A stretch of DNA of 64,000 bases from assembly GCF_002995745.1 (NCBI RefSeq), contig NZ_PVXQ01000014.1, positions 1 to 64,000 on the forward strand, given 5' to 3'. A program made the position numbers and the translations under genes. Shown here in pieces: positions 19,210 through 28,382 of this stretch. Each line of letters starts with the position of its first letter. Position 1 is the first letter of the stretch. Under the pieces are notes generated by a model, which saw only the letters and a list, made by a program, of their open reading frames with translations, did no database searches and had not been told where the DNA came from. The DNA comes from Clostridium vincentii (GTDB lineage Bacteria > Bacillota > Clostridia > Clostridiales > Clostridiaceae).

Positions 19210-19674
19210 ATGACTGAAAGAGTATATAAAAAAGTGAATCCATCTGCTATAAAGCTATGGATTATAAATGGAATTATTTCTTCTTTATTTACAATGGGTA
19301 TAGCTTATGCAATTTACCATTTTGCTAATATATATGTTAGCTATTGGCCTCTAGCAATAGGCGGATTATTAAGTTTTTTATCAATTTTTGTACATCCTTT
19401 TATTGAATATAAACAGTGGAAATATTGTATTGCAGAAGATAGAGTAGAATTTACTCATGGTGTTTATTATAAGTCGAAAAACATTATACCAATCTCAAAG
19501 ATACAACATCTAGAAATAATACAAGGTCCTATACAAAAACTTTTTCACCTATCATCCATAGAAATTTATACAGCAGGGGCATCACATAAAATAGAGGCAA
19601 TATTAACTGCCGAGGCAGATCAAATAGTTGAAAGTTTAAACAAAAGTATATTAATAAGTGAAATAGGGGAATAG
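19210..19674 (+). CDS. membrane protein with bacterial PH domain (YdbS-like)
   Basis: The 154-residue protein has two membrane helices (about residues 16-37 and 44-62) followed by a bPH2 domain with the typical RVEFTHGVYYKSKNIIPISKIQHLEI. It resembles B. subtilis YdbS, which with YdbT is implicated in resistance to some bacteriocins. AAGGAGGCG lies before the ATG. The YdbT-like gene follows after 15 nt. Control by the GntR regulator at 21280 is inferred from the shared operator. Confidence 0.75.
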   Translation: MTERVYKKVNPSAIKLWIINGIISSLFTMGIAYAIYHFANIYVSYWPLAIGGLLSFLSIFVHPFIEYKQWKYCIAEDRVEFTHGVYYKSKNIIPISKIQHLEIIQGPIQKLFHLSSIEIYTAGASHKIEAILTAEADQIVESLNKSILISEIGE

Positions 19675-19689
19675 TAGGGGGCATAAAAA

Positions 19690-21174
19690 ATGGAGGATTT
19701 TCATAGAAATAATTTTATCATGATAATAGATAAAACTCTATCTAGCTTTTTGAAAAGTATTTTGCCTTTAGCTATAATGTTCTTTTCAAAAAACTTACAG
19801 TCAATAAATGTTTTTCAAAAATTACTTATCATGCTAGGCATATTTTTACTAATAGTAATTTATCAAGTAATCAAATGGTATAAAAATTTATACTGTATAC
19901 ATGATAATGTAATAATGATAAAAGAGGGAATTATTTTTATTAAACGCAAAGAGATTCCCTTTAATAAAATTCAAACAGTTGATATTTCTCAAGGAATAAA
20001 ACATAGAATATTTGGATTAGCGCAGGTTAAGGTGGATACAGGCAATAGCAGTCTTAAAAAGGAAGAATTAAGTTTTCTTCTAAAAAAAATTGAAGCAGAA
20101 AATTTGAAAGAAAATATTTTTAATACTAATAATAGAAATACTCAAACATTATCCAGTGATGAAGTAAAAGTTGAAAATGAAGAAAGCTATAAAACGGACA
20201 AGCACATAGTTCAGGCAAAGGAATTTAAGGTATCTACTAGAGAATTAATTTTAAGTGCAATAACCTCAAATGCTGTTTTTACAGGCGTTTTATTTTTAGC
20301 TTCAGCCTTTCCTTTTATAGATGATTATTTAAAAGATTTTTTAGATAATACCTTTAGTAAAGCTAGTTTTTTTATTGAAAACATAAATTTTGATGAGATG
20401 AGTGTGGGGTCTATAGTATTATGGATTATTTTAATATTGGTTATATGTATAGTAGTTTCATTAATAATAGCTATTATAACTACTATTATAAAATTTCATG
20501 GTTTCTCTGTTAAAAGAGAAAATGATAATTTAATAATTAACTATGGATTACTTGAAAAGAAGAATTATATTATGCCAATAAAAAAAATTAGTGCAATTTA
20601 CTTAAAGCAAAATATAATAAAACAAATGTTTAAGTTTAGAGCCATTCATATTGAAACTGTTGGTTATGGTAATGAAAAAGGGGAAAGTTCCATACTTTAT
20701 CCGCTAACTATTGGCTCAAAGTATAGTGAACTAATACAAGGACTTCTTCCTGAATATAAATTTGATGAAATGATGACAAAAGTACCAAAAAGAGCATTAG
20801 GAAGATTTTTAAGCATGAAATTTATAGTTACATTTATTATCTCTATTGTACTAACAATAAACTTTAAATACGGGTATATATGTTTTTTATCTGTGCCATT
20901 TTTCACTTTACTTGGTTACCTACAATACAAGAATTCTGCAATAGGTAAAAGCTCGGATTTGTTATGTATAAGTAATAACAGTTTTACCAAAGTAACATCA
21001 ATAATCCCGATAAATAAAATACAATCCATAGTTACAGAAAATAATTATTTTCAAAAAAGAAAGATGTTATTTAATCTAGAAGTATCTATACAAGGAAATA
21101 ACTTGGGTACAGCTATAAAAATTAAAAATTTAAGTTTAGAACTACGAGATGAATTAGAACTGTTATTAACATAA
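19690..21174 (+). CDS. membrane protein with repeated bacterial PH domains (YdbT-like)
   Basis: The 494-residue protein has hydrophobic helix pairs near residues 15-58, 190-265 and 370-405. Each is followed by a bPH2-type module (IKRKEIPFNKIQTVDI, KKNYIMPIKKISAIYL and FTKVTSIIPINKIQSI). This three-module layout matches YdbT. A charged linker of about 55 residues separates the first and second modules. It is cotranscribed with the YdbS-like gene. The pair probably forms one membrane complex; the substrate or ligand is unknown. Confidence 0.75.
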   Translation: MEDFHRNNFIMIIDKTLSSFLKSILPLAIMFFSKNLQSINVFQKLLIMLGIFLLIVIYQVIKWYKNLYCIHDNVIMIKEGIIFIKRKEIPFNKIQTVDISQGIKHRIFGLAQVKVDTGNSSLKKEELSFLLKKIEAENLKENIFNTNNRNTQTLSSDEVKVENEESYKTDKHIVQAKEFKVSTRELILSAITSNAVFTGVLFLASAFPFIDDYLKDFLDNTFSKASFFIENINFDEMSVGSIVLWIILILVICIVVSLIIAIITTIIKFHGFSVKRENDNLIINYGLLEKKNYIMPIKKISAIYLKQNIIKQMFKFRAIHIETVGYGNEKGESSILYPLTIGSKYSELIQGLLPEYKFDEMMTKVPKRALGRFLSMKFIVTFIISIVLTINFKYGYICFLSVPFFTLLGYLQYKNSAIGKSSDLLCISNNSFTKVTSIIPINKIQSIVTENNYFQKRKMLFNLEVSIQGNNLGTAIKIKNLSLELRDELELLLT

Positions 21175-21215
21175 AGGCATATAAAAATTTCTTTGAAAGT
21201 ATAATTTTGGAAGGC

Positions 21216-21261
21216 TTGACAAAATAAAAATAGTATTGTATTAACGACTTAATACAATAAT
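21216..21261 (+). promoter_or_regulatory. promoter and operator of the gntR-ABC operon
   Basis: TTGACA (21216-21221) and TATTAA (21239-21244) are spaced by 17 nt. TTGTATTAA (21236-21244) and TTAATACAA (21249-21257) form a perfect inverted repeat around CGAC. The longer arms match the copy at 19160-19189 with one change. The operator covers the -10 box, as expected for repression and autoregulation. Confidence 0.75.
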
Positions 21262-21279
21262 ACAAAAGGAAGTGATTAT

Positions 21280-21648
21280 ATGACATGGGAGTTTAATGAT
21301 TTTGCACCTATTTATATTCAACTTATAGACCAAATACAATTAAGGATTATATCTAGAGTATATCCAATAGGAGAAAAACTTCCCTCTGTACGGGATATGG
21401 CAAAGGAAGCATCAGTGAATCCAAATACAATGCAAAAAGCCCTTACTGAACTTGAGAGAAGAGGCCTAGTTTATTCTCAAAGGACTGCTGGTAGATTCAT
21501 TACAGAAGATCTGGATATGATAAAAGATATGAAAAAAGATCTTGCAAAGGAACAAGTAGAAAATTTTCTGCTTGGCATGAAAAAAATAGGATTTGATAAA
21601 AAAGAAAGCATTTCAATTATGGAAAAGCTTGCTAAGGAGATGGAATAA
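21280..21648 (+). CDS. GntR family regulator, YtrA subfamily
   Basis: This short regulator of 122 residues has an N-terminal winged helix-turn-helix (LPSVRDMAKEASVNPNTMQKAL, about residues 34-56) and only a short helical tail for dimerisation, the YtrA layout. YtrA-type proteins repress neighbouring ABC transporter operons that respond to cell-envelope antibiotics. Its stop overlaps the ATG of the ATPase gene. Two matching operators, here and at 19160, suggest that it controls its own operon and the PH-domain pair. Confidence 0.88.
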   Translation: MTWEFNDFAPIYIQLIDQIQLRIISRVYPIGEKLPSVRDMAKEASVNPNTMQKALTELERRGLVYSQRTAGRFITEDLDMIKDMKKDLAKEQVENFLLGMKKIGFDKKESISIMEKLAKEME

Positions 21649-22349
21649 TGAGCGAAAATATTTTAGAGTGCAAAGAGTTATTTAAAAGTTATGGTGGGAA
21701 AAGAGTTTTAAATGGAATAAATTTAACTTTAAAGAGGGGAAGAATAGTTGGACTCCTAGGACCTAATGGAAGTGGTAAAAGTACATTTATTAAGCTTGCA
21801 GCAGCACTTTTAACACCTACACGAGGAGAGATACTAATAGATGGTAAAAAACCAGGAGTAGAAACAAAAAAGATAGTTTCTTATCTTCCTGAGAAAACCT
21901 ATTTAAATGATTGGATGAAAGTTTCAGATATTATTAATTTTTTCTGTGATTTCTATAGTGATTTCAATAAAGAGAAAGCTTATGATATGGTAAAAAACTT
22001 AAATATTGATGCTAATGATAAACTTAAGACTATGTCAAAGGGAACTAAAGAAAAGGTTCAACTTATATTAGTTATGAGTAGAGAAGCGGATATATATTTC
22101 TTAGATGAACCAATAGCAGGGGTTGACCCAGCTGCAAGAGATTATATTTTAAATACAATAATCAGCAATTATAATGAGAATGCTACAGTAGTTATTTCTA
22201 CTCATATAATTATAGATATTGAGAAAATATTGGATGATGTAATATTTTTATCTAATGGACAAATAAGCTTATTTAAGAGTGTAGATGAAATTAGAGAACA
22301 AGAAGGAAAAAGTGTAGATGCATTATTTAGGGAGGTATTTAGATGTTAG
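21648..22349 (+). CDS. ABC transporter ATP-binding protein
   Basis: The 233-residue ATPase has Walker A GPNGSGKST, a divergent signature (TMSKGTKEK) in place of LSGGQ, and Walker B IYFLDEP followed by GVDPAARD. The divergent signature is common in YtrB-like and BcrA-like exporters. Its start overlaps the end of gntR by one base, and its end overlaps the permease start by 7 nt. It energises the adjacent permease, and the substrate is probably an antimicrobial or cell-wall compound. Confidence 0.88.
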   Translation: MSENILECKELFKSYGGKRVLNGINLTLKRGRIVGLLGPNGSGKSTFIKLAAALLTPTRGEILIDGKKPGVETKKIVSYLPEKTYLNDWMKVSDIINFFCDFYSDFNKEKAYDMVKNLNIDANDKLKTMSKGTKEKVQLILVMSREADIYFLDEPIAGVDPAARDYILNTIISNYNENATVVISTHIIIDIEKILDDVIFLSNGQISLFKSVDEIREQEGKSVDALFREVFRC

Positions 22350-23131
22350 GAAAATTAATAAAATATGAGTTTAAGGCAACAGCTAGGTTATTAATACCTC
22401 TTTATTGTGCACTAATAGGATTTGCTATTATTAATAAATTATTTATTGGGAATGGGTTTGAAATAGAGAATGTTGAATTTTTAAATGGAATACCCTTTAT
22501 GATAACTATGGCTGCCTATGGGATTACCATGGTGGCAACGATGGTAGTTACATTAATAATAATTATACAAAGATTTTATAAAAACTTGCTTTGTGATGAA
22601 GGTTATTTAATGAATACTCTTCCAATAAGTGTTTGGAAAAATATCACAAGTAAGCTTGCAGTTGCTTTCATATGGAATGTGATCAGCGGAGCAGTAGCAT
22701 TGTTATCCATATTTATTTTAGCTTATCATTCAGGAATAATGAATGATATAAATTCAGGAATTAAAGAAATCTATACATTGGCATATAATGAATTTGGATC
22801 AGGTATAAATTTAATAATTATTGAATTTATTATAGCTACATTAGTTCAAGCAGTTTCAGGTATAATAATTATTTATACATCTATTTCCTTAGGACATTTA
22901 GCAAATAAAAGAAAAATACTATGTTCATTTGGTGCTTTTATAGTATTAAATATGATTTCCAGCGCAATTAGTGGGATGTTTACTTCTAGCTTCGTATTTG
23001 AAATGAATGACATTTCAATATCTAGTATACAAACTGAAGTATTAATTATGACAATAATTACTATAGTATTAACAGCAGGATTCTTTGCAACTAGTAATTA
23101 TATTCTTAAGAATAAATTGAATTTAGAATAA
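22343..23131 (+). CDS. ABC transporter permease
   Basis: The 262-residue protein has six hydrophobic segments and begins with a short cytosolic helix (MLGKLIKYEFKATAR), a common start for ABC-2 type exporters. It is translationally coupled to the ATPase gene and completes the GntR-ABC operon, which ends at a strong terminator. No substrate-binding protein is present, which fits export rather than import. Confidence 0.8.
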   Translation: MLGKLIKYEFKATARLLIPLYCALIGFAIINKLFIGNGFEIENVEFLNGIPFMITMAAYGITMVATMVVTLIIIIQRFYKNLLCDEGYLMNTLPISVWKNITSKLAVAFIWNVISGAVALLSIFILAYHSGIMNDINSGIKEIYTLAYNEFGSGINLIIIEFIIATLVQAVSGIIIIYTSISLGHLANKRKILCSFGAFIVLNMISSAISGMFTSSFVFEMNDISISSIQTEVLIMTIITIVLTAGFFATSNYILKNKLNLE

Positions 23132-23148
23132 AATAAATAATATACAAG

Positions 23149-23185
23149 AAAAGGGATGTTCAAAATATTTTGAACATCCCTTTTT
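23149..23185 (+). terminator. terminator after the GntR-ABC operon
   Basis: AAAAGGGATGTTCAAAA and TTTTGAACATCCC form a stem of at least 13 bp with a short loop, followed by five T residues. Confidence 0.9.
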
Positions 23186-23205
23186 AATTATTCAATAAAA
23201 ATATG

Positions 23206-23267
23206 TTGAAATAATTTCATTGAAAGAGTACAATATAAATTAATGATAGATGCAAATGATTTGCATC
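23206..23267 (+). promoter_or_regulatory. promoter and Fur/Zur-type operator of the zinc operon
   Basis: TTGAAA (23206-23211) and TACAAT (23229-23234) are spaced by 17 nt, which puts the start site near 23241. Just downstream, GATGCAAAT and ATTTGCATC (23249-23257 and 23259-23267) form a perfect 9-1-9 palindrome. It contains the 7-1-7 symmetry of Fur-family boxes. As the first gene is a metal-binding lipoprotein of the zinc type, Zur is the most likely binder. Confidence 0.65.
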
Positions 23268-23281
23268 AAATTAGGGGGAAG

Positions 23282-24190
23282 ATGATTTTGAAAAAACTAA
23301 CTACTAAAATGCTAGGTATAGTACTAGCAAGTGCATTAATATTTACAGGTTGTGCTACAGACAAAAAGGTTGAGGAAACGCCTAAGGATGATAAGTTAAC
23401 TATTGTTTCTTCATTCTATCCAATGTATATTTCTTTACTAAATATTGCAGATGGAATTGAGAATGTTGAAGTGAAAAATATGACTGAGCAGACAACAGGC
23501 TGTTTACATGATTATTCCGTTACTACTGAAAATATGAAGACTCTAGAAGATGCTGATGTATTTGTAATAAATGGTGCAGGAATGGAATCTTTTATGGAGA
23601 AAGTAACAACAGAAATAACAGACCTTAAGATTGTAGAAGCAAGTGAGGGGATAGAACTAATCAAGGGTGATGGAGAAGAGGGTGATAATCCTCATGTTTG
23701 GGTAAGTATATCTGAAAATATAAAGCAAGTTGAAAATATGAGGGATCAGTTAGTTGAAATAGATCCAGATAACGGAGATAAATACAAGGAAAATGCAGAT
23801 GAGTATATTGAAAAACTTAATATACAAAAAGATAAGATGCATGAAGAATTAGATAATATTAAAAATAAAGATATTATTACCTTCCATGAAGCATTTCCGT
23901 ATTTTGCAAGAGAGTTTAATTTAAATATAGTAGGTGTAATTGAAAGAGAACCAGGTTCAGAACCTGATGCAAAAGAATTACAAGAAACTATTGAAAAAGT
24001 AAAAGAATTAAAGGTGAAAGCTTTATTTGCAGAACCGCAGTATCCCGCTAAGTCGGCAGAAAGTATTGCAACAGAGACAGGTACAACAGTATATACTCTA
24101 GATCCAGCAGTTACAGGTACTATGGATAAGGATGCATATATTACTATTATGGAAAATAACTTAAAAGTACTAAAGGAAGCGTTAAGTTGA
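23282..24190 (+). CDS. znuA: zinc/manganese-type ABC transporter substrate-binding lipoprotein
   Basis: The start is the ATG at 23282 with AGGGGG upstream; the earlier in-frame ATG at 23243 would overlap the operator. The 302-residue product has a lipoprotein signal with lipobox Cys24 (LIFTGC) and is anchored outside the membrane. Metal-binding histidines are seen in TGCLHDYS (H76), DNPHVWVS and TFHEAFPYF, with an acidic patch (GDGEEGD) where zinc-type proteins often have a His-rich loop. It belongs to the A-1 cluster family (ZnuA/AdcA). Zinc is favoured because of the COG0523 genes in the locus; manganese is not excluded. Confidence 0.85.
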   Translation: MILKKLTTKMLGIVLASALIFTGCATDKKVEETPKDDKLTIVSSFYPMYISLLNIADGIENVEVKNMTEQTTGCLHDYSVTTENMKTLEDADVFVINGAGMESFMEKVTTEITDLKIVEASEGIELIKGDGEEGDNPHVWVSISENIKQVENMRDQLVEIDPDNGDKYKENADEYIEKLNIQKDKMHEELDNIKNKDIITFHEAFPYFAREFNLNIVGVIEREPGSEPDAKELQETIEKVKELKVKALFAEPQYPAKSAESIATETGTTVYTLDPAVTGTMDKDAYITIMENNLKVLKEALS

Positions 24191-24960
24191 TAAATAGCAG
24201 AACTATAGATTGTAATGAGAATTGTGAAAGCAATAACTCATTATCGTCTATTATAATAAAAGACCTTGGAGTTACTCTTGGCAAATCCCAAATACTAAAA
24301 GATATAAATATTAGTATTAAGTGTGGAGAATTATTAGCTTTAATAGGAACAAATGGAGCAGGCAAGAGTACACTTTTAAAGGCATTACTTGGAGAAATAG
24401 CATATTCTGGTGCTATTTCTTTTATTGATGCAAATAATAAGTTATCTAAAAAGCCAGTAATAGGTTATGTACCACAAAAGTTAGATTTTGATTATAGTTC
24501 TCCAATAAGTGTTTTGGATATTTTTTCTGCCTTGTTAAGGGATAGACCTGTATTTTTCCCTAGAAATAAGCAGATGAAAAAAAGGGTGGAAGAGTGCCTT
24601 AATAGGGTTAAAGCTACGGATCTTATTGATAGACAGCTTGGAGTATTATCTGGAGGAGAACTTCAAAGGGTTCTTCTAGCATTAGCACTTGAACCAATGC
24701 CAGATATTTTATTATTAGATGAGCCTGTATCTGGAATAGATCAAAATGGACTTAAGTTGTTCTATGAAACAGTTTTAGACTTAAGGAAAAATAATAATTT
24801 AGCAATTATTTTAGTATCTCATGATTTAAAGATAGTTAAAGAAAAAGCTGATAAAATAGCATTTATTAATAATAAAACTATTGAATGTCTAGGAACAGTA
24901 GAGGAAATCTTTAATAATACTAAGGTAATTGAAGTGTTTGGAAGAGTTTGCGATTGTTAA
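24187..24960 (+). CDS. znuC: zinc-type ABC transporter ATP-binding protein
   Basis: The 257-residue ATPase has Walker A GTNGAGKST, signature LSGGELQR and Walker B ILLLDEP, followed by SGIDQNG. The start is TTG 24187, which overlaps the stop of the lipoprotein gene; AAAGGAAG (24172-24179) supports it. It powers uptake of the metal delivered by the lipoprotein through the permease at 24978. Confidence 0.87.
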   Translation: MINSRTIDCNENCESNNSLSSIIIKDLGVTLGKSQILKDINISIKCGELLALIGTNGAGKSTLLKALLGEIAYSGAISFIDANNKLSKKPVIGYVPQKLDFDYSSPISVLDIFSALLRDRPVFFPRNKQMKKRVEECLNRVKATDLIDRQLGVLSGGELQRVLLALALEPMPDILLLDEPVSGIDQNGLKLFYETVLDLRKNNNLAIILVSHDLKIVKEKADKIAFINNKTIECLGTVEEIFNNTKVIEVFGRVCDC

Positions 24961-24977
24961 GGGGAGGGGAATAGAGA

Positions 24978-25817
24978 ATGTCTTTTTGGTATGATATTAT
25001 AGAATTTTTATTGCCATTTGAATGGACTAGTTATACATTTATGAAAAATGCATTAATAGGTGTATTGCTAGTTACCCCTATGTTTGGACTTCTTGGAACT
25101 ATGGTAGTAAATAATAAAATGGCTTTCTTTTCAGATGCATTAGGACATTCGGCACTTACCGGAATAGCTATTGGAGTAATATTAGGTGTAAGCAATCCTA
25201 TATGGGCGATGCTGGGATTTTCTGTAATACTTTCGGTAACAATAGTTAAGGTTAAAAGTGCAAATACAGCCTCGACGGATACTATAATAGGAGTCTTTTC
25301 TTCAGCGGCTGTAGCACTTGGTATTGTAATACTATCCTTTAGAGGCGGTTTTACTAAGTATTCAACCTATCTTATTGGGGATTTATTAAGTATTACACCA
25401 AAAGATTTAATTATACTTTTTTTCGTGTTGATAGTGGTGTTAATTATATGGATGAAAATTTTTAATAAGCTACTTTTAGTAAGCATAAATCATTCTTTTG
25501 CTAGGAGTAAGGGGATTAATGTAAGGTTATATGAATATATGTTTACTATAATTGTGGCAGTTATAGTAACAATATCAATCCAATGGGTAGGAGTACTTAT
25601 TATAAGTTCAATGCTTGTACTACCAGCAGCAGCAGCAAGAAATATTGCTCGTAATGTACGCGAATATACTATTTATTCTGTAATAATAGCTCTAGTATCA
25701 GGGTTAAGCGGCCTAATTATATCTTATTTTTTAGGATCTGCGTCTGGAGCTACCATGGTACTTGTTTCTTCAATATTTTTTGGAGTTACTTTTTTAATTA
25801 AGGAAAAGATTAAATAA
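24978..25817 (+). CDS. znuB: zinc-type ABC transporter permease
   Basis: The 279-residue membrane protein has about eight helices and the family motifs ALGHSALTGIAIG and the region VLPAAAARNIA. It belongs to the ABC-3 family (ZnuB/AdcB). A GGGGAGGGG box precedes the ATG, 17 nt after the ATPase gene. Confidence 0.87.
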   Translation: MSFWYDIIEFLLPFEWTSYTFMKNALIGVLLVTPMFGLLGTMVVNNKMAFFSDALGHSALTGIAIGVILGVSNPIWAMLGFSVILSVTIVKVKSANTASTDTIIGVFSSAAVALGIVILSFRGGFTKYSTYLIGDLLSITPKDLIILFFVLIVVLIIWMKIFNKLLLVSINHSFARSKGINVRLYEYMFTIIVAVIVTISIQWVGVLIISSMLVLPAAAARNIARNVREYTIYSVIIALVSGLSGLIISYFLGSASGATMVLVSSIFFGVTFLIKEKIK

Positions 25818-25841
25818 TACTTTAAAAGAAAGGATATATTT

Positions 25842-26792
25842 ATGAAAACAAAAATAGATATAATTTCTGGATTTCTTGGATCAGGAAAAACAACTTTAAT
25901 AAAGAAACTTATGGATAATGAATTTAAGGATGAGAAAATAGCTATAATTGAAAATGAATTTGGAGAAATATCAATAGATGGAGCTATTTTAGAAGCGAAA
26001 AATGTTGATATAAAGGAGATAAATTCAGGATGTATATGCTGCTCTCTAGTGGGAGATTTTAAAGAAGCAATTAAAGAAATTGTAGATAATTATAATCCTG
26101 ATAGAATAATCATTGAACCCTCTGGAGTTGCAAAACTTTCTGATGTAATAAAGGCATGCAGAGGAATTGATAATGATCTAGGAGACAATATTAATATGGT
26201 AATTACAGTTGTAGATGCATGGAAGGCAAAGATGTATCTAAAAAATTTCGGAGAATTTTATAAGGATCAGATTAGGAATGGGAAAATTATTGTTTTAACT
26301 AGAACGCAAAGACTTGAATCAGATAGGCTAGAGGAAATAATAAATTCTATAAAATTTATTAATTCTGAAGCTACAATTATAAAAGAATCCATAGATGAGA
26401 TTAATTTCAATAACATAGAATATATTAAAGAAAAAAAGAGTGCTGAAACCTTTAAGCTAGTACATAGACTTAATTTAAAGAGTTATCCTAAAGCACGCAG
26501 AGAGAAAAAGCATAGTGCAGATAATATCTTTAGTAGCTGGGGAGGAGAAAGTCTAAAAATATTTACTGAAAAAGAGTTAGAAAGTATTTTTGAAAAAATC
26601 GAAGATAAAGATGAGTATGGCATTATTTTAAGGGCAAAAGGTATAGTTAAAGGAAAAAATGAAAAATGGATAGAATTCCACTATGTGCCTATGGAACTTA
26701 ATATGAGTTTGGCCAAAGTTCAAAGCTCAAGTAAGGTATGTGTTATAGGAAAAGGAATAAATAAGGATAAGCTTCAGAGTTTATTCCTTTAA
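25842..26792 (+). CDS. COG0523 (CobW/ZNG1-like) metallochaperone GTPase, copy 1
   Basis: The 316-residue protein has Walker A GFLGSGKT (residues 10-17), the metal-binding GCICC (63-67), Walker B-like IIEPSG and a C-terminal CobW_C domain with the HSADNIF segment. COG0523 proteins bind zinc or other metals and deliver them to client proteins; Zur-regulated members act under zinc limitation. The base-specificity motif NKxD is altered: residues 153-156 read TRTQ. It lies 24 nt after znuB and is the first gene of a three-gene cassette that occurs twice. Confidence 0.85.
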   Translation: MKTKIDIISGFLGSGKTTLIKKLMDNEFKDEKIAIIENEFGEISIDGAILEAKNVDIKEINSGCICCSLVGDFKEAIKEIVDNYNPDRIIIEPSGVAKLSDVIKACRGIDNDLGDNINMVITVVDAWKAKMYLKNFGEFYKDQIRNGKIIVLTRTQRLESDRLEEIINSIKFINSEATIIKESIDEINFNNIEYIKEKKSAETFKLVHRLNLKSYPKARREKKHSADNIFSSWGGESLKIFTEKELESIFEKIEDKDEYGIILRAKGIVKGKNEKWIEFHYVPMELNMSLAKVQSSSKVCVIGKGINKDKLQSLFL

Positions 26793-26815
26793 ATAGTTTT
26801 TTGTGAGGGTTAAAT

Positions 26816-28360
26816 ATGAAAGTAGAAATCGAAATAGTTACAGGATTACTTGAATCAGGAAAGACAAAATTTATAAATTCAATTATAGATGATAGAGATC
26901 TCGAGGAAGAAACTATCGTAGTTATACAAGATGAATTTGGGGAAAGTGAAATAAATACAGTAGAAAATAAAGTTATAGTTATAAAGAATGATATAGATGA
27001 GAATATTAAATTCTCTTTTATCCAGGAGATTATCACTAAATATTTCCCTGATAGAATATTTATCGAGTGTAATGGAATGAAGAGTGTAAATAGTATAATT
27101 GAAATTTTTGAAGATAGAGTTGCAAAGAAATCATGTTCAATTGATGATATTGTAACATTAATAGATGGAAAGACCTTTAGGTTGTATCTGAAAAATATGG
27201 GTAGTATTATTAATGAAAATACTTTAAATAGTAAAACGGTAATATTAAATAATACTGAAGACATTTCTAAAGATGAGTTAGACAAAATTATTGGAGATAT
27301 TAACAATTTAAATAAAACAATAAATATTCTTAAATATGATTTAGATAAAGAGGAATATGTAAATGTGGAAAATTTTAAAGACACCAATATCTTTAAAATT
27401 TTTTTATTTGCCTTAGCCTTATTTGGTGTTACTTATTTTATGTCAAGGACAGCAATAGAACCGGGAGCATTTAAAAAATTCTATACCCAGTTTATGAGTA
27501 TACTGATTGAAGGTATACCTTTTATACTTATTGGAAGTTTTGTATCTTCTATAATTCAAGTATGTATACCAAGAGAGAAGATGATGAACTTTATCCCGAA
27601 AAATGTATTCTTATCCTGTCTTGTTGCCTCTGTTGCAGGGGTGTTTTTACCTATTTGTGACTGTGGAACTATACCAGTTGTACGAGGACTTATTAAGAAA
27701 GGGCTATCCATATCTACTGGGATAACATTTATGCTAGCAGCCCCTTTAGTTAACCCAATAGCTGTTATTTCAACTATATATGCTTTTCCACAGACAAAAT
27801 CTATAGTTATTACTAGGGTTTTGGCTGGGATAATTATAGCGATTATTGTAGGTCTTATAGTTAACCTTATAACTAAAAAGGATGAGATTATATTGAAAAA
27901 TCAGGAGGATATAGTTGATTGTGAATGTGGTTATTGTACTGAAGAATATCTTAAAGGTACTGGTCTAAAGATAAAAATAAGCGGCGTTTTCATTCATGCA
28001 GGGGATGAGTTTTTTGCTGTTTTAAAATATATGATTTTTGGAGCATTGATATCGAGTGTTATACAAAATGTAATTACTCTAGACAACATAAATGTTCCAA
28101 GTGGTAAATTTGCTTCTTTATTAATTATGATGGCATTTGCTTTTATATTTTCTGTATGTTCAACCTCAGATGCATTTATTGCAAAGGGATTTCTTGATGA
28201 ATTTTCTATTGGTTCAGTAATGGGATTTTTAGTAGTAGGACCAATGATAGACATTAAGAATACAATTATGCTTTTTGGAAACTTTAAAAGAGCTTTTGTT
28301 ATAAAATTAATAGCAATTATTTTTGTAGTTTCATCTGTAGTTTTAATGGTTATAACTTAG
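26816..28360 (+). CDS. fusion of a COG0523-like GTPase domain and a COG0701-type permease, copy 1
   Basis: The 514-residue protein joins two families. Residues 1-190 resemble a reduced COG0523 GTPase with Walker A GLLESGKT (10-17) but no CxCC motif. Residues 193-514 form a membrane permease of the YraQ/DUF318 (COG0701) type with about eight helices. The permease part carries Cys motifs: PICDCGTIP (C281, C283), DCECGYC (C369, C371, C374) and SVCSTSDAF (C448). At the NKxD position it reads NNTE (145-148). GAGGG precedes the ATG. A zinc or other metal carrier driven or gated by the GTPase domain is plausible but unproven. Confidence 0.75.
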   Translation: MKVEIEIVTGLLESGKTKFINSIIDDRDLEEETIVVIQDEFGESEINTVENKVIVIKNDIDENIKFSFIQEIITKYFPDRIFIECNGMKSVNSIIEIFEDRVAKKSCSIDDIVTLIDGKTFRLYLKNMGSIINENTLNSKTVILNNTEDISKDELDKIIGDINNLNKTINILKYDLDKEEYVNVENFKDTNIFKIFLFALALFGVTYFMSRTAIEPGAFKKFYTQFMSILIEGIPFILIGSFVSSIIQVCIPREKMMNFIPKNVFLSCLVASVAGVFLPICDCGTIPVVRGLIKKGLSISTGITFMLAAPLVNPIAVISTIYAFPQTKSIVITRVLAGIIIAIIVGLIVNLITKKDEIILKNQEDIVDCECGYCTEEYLKGTGLKIKISGVFIHAGDEFFAVLKYMIFGALISSVIQNVITLDNINVPSGKFASLLIMMAFAFIFSVCSTSDAFIAKGFLDEFSIGSVMGFLVVGPMIDIKNTIMLFGNFKRAFVIKLIAIIFVVSSVVLMVIT

Positions 28361-28382
28361 TAAAAGAGAAAAGAGGATTATT

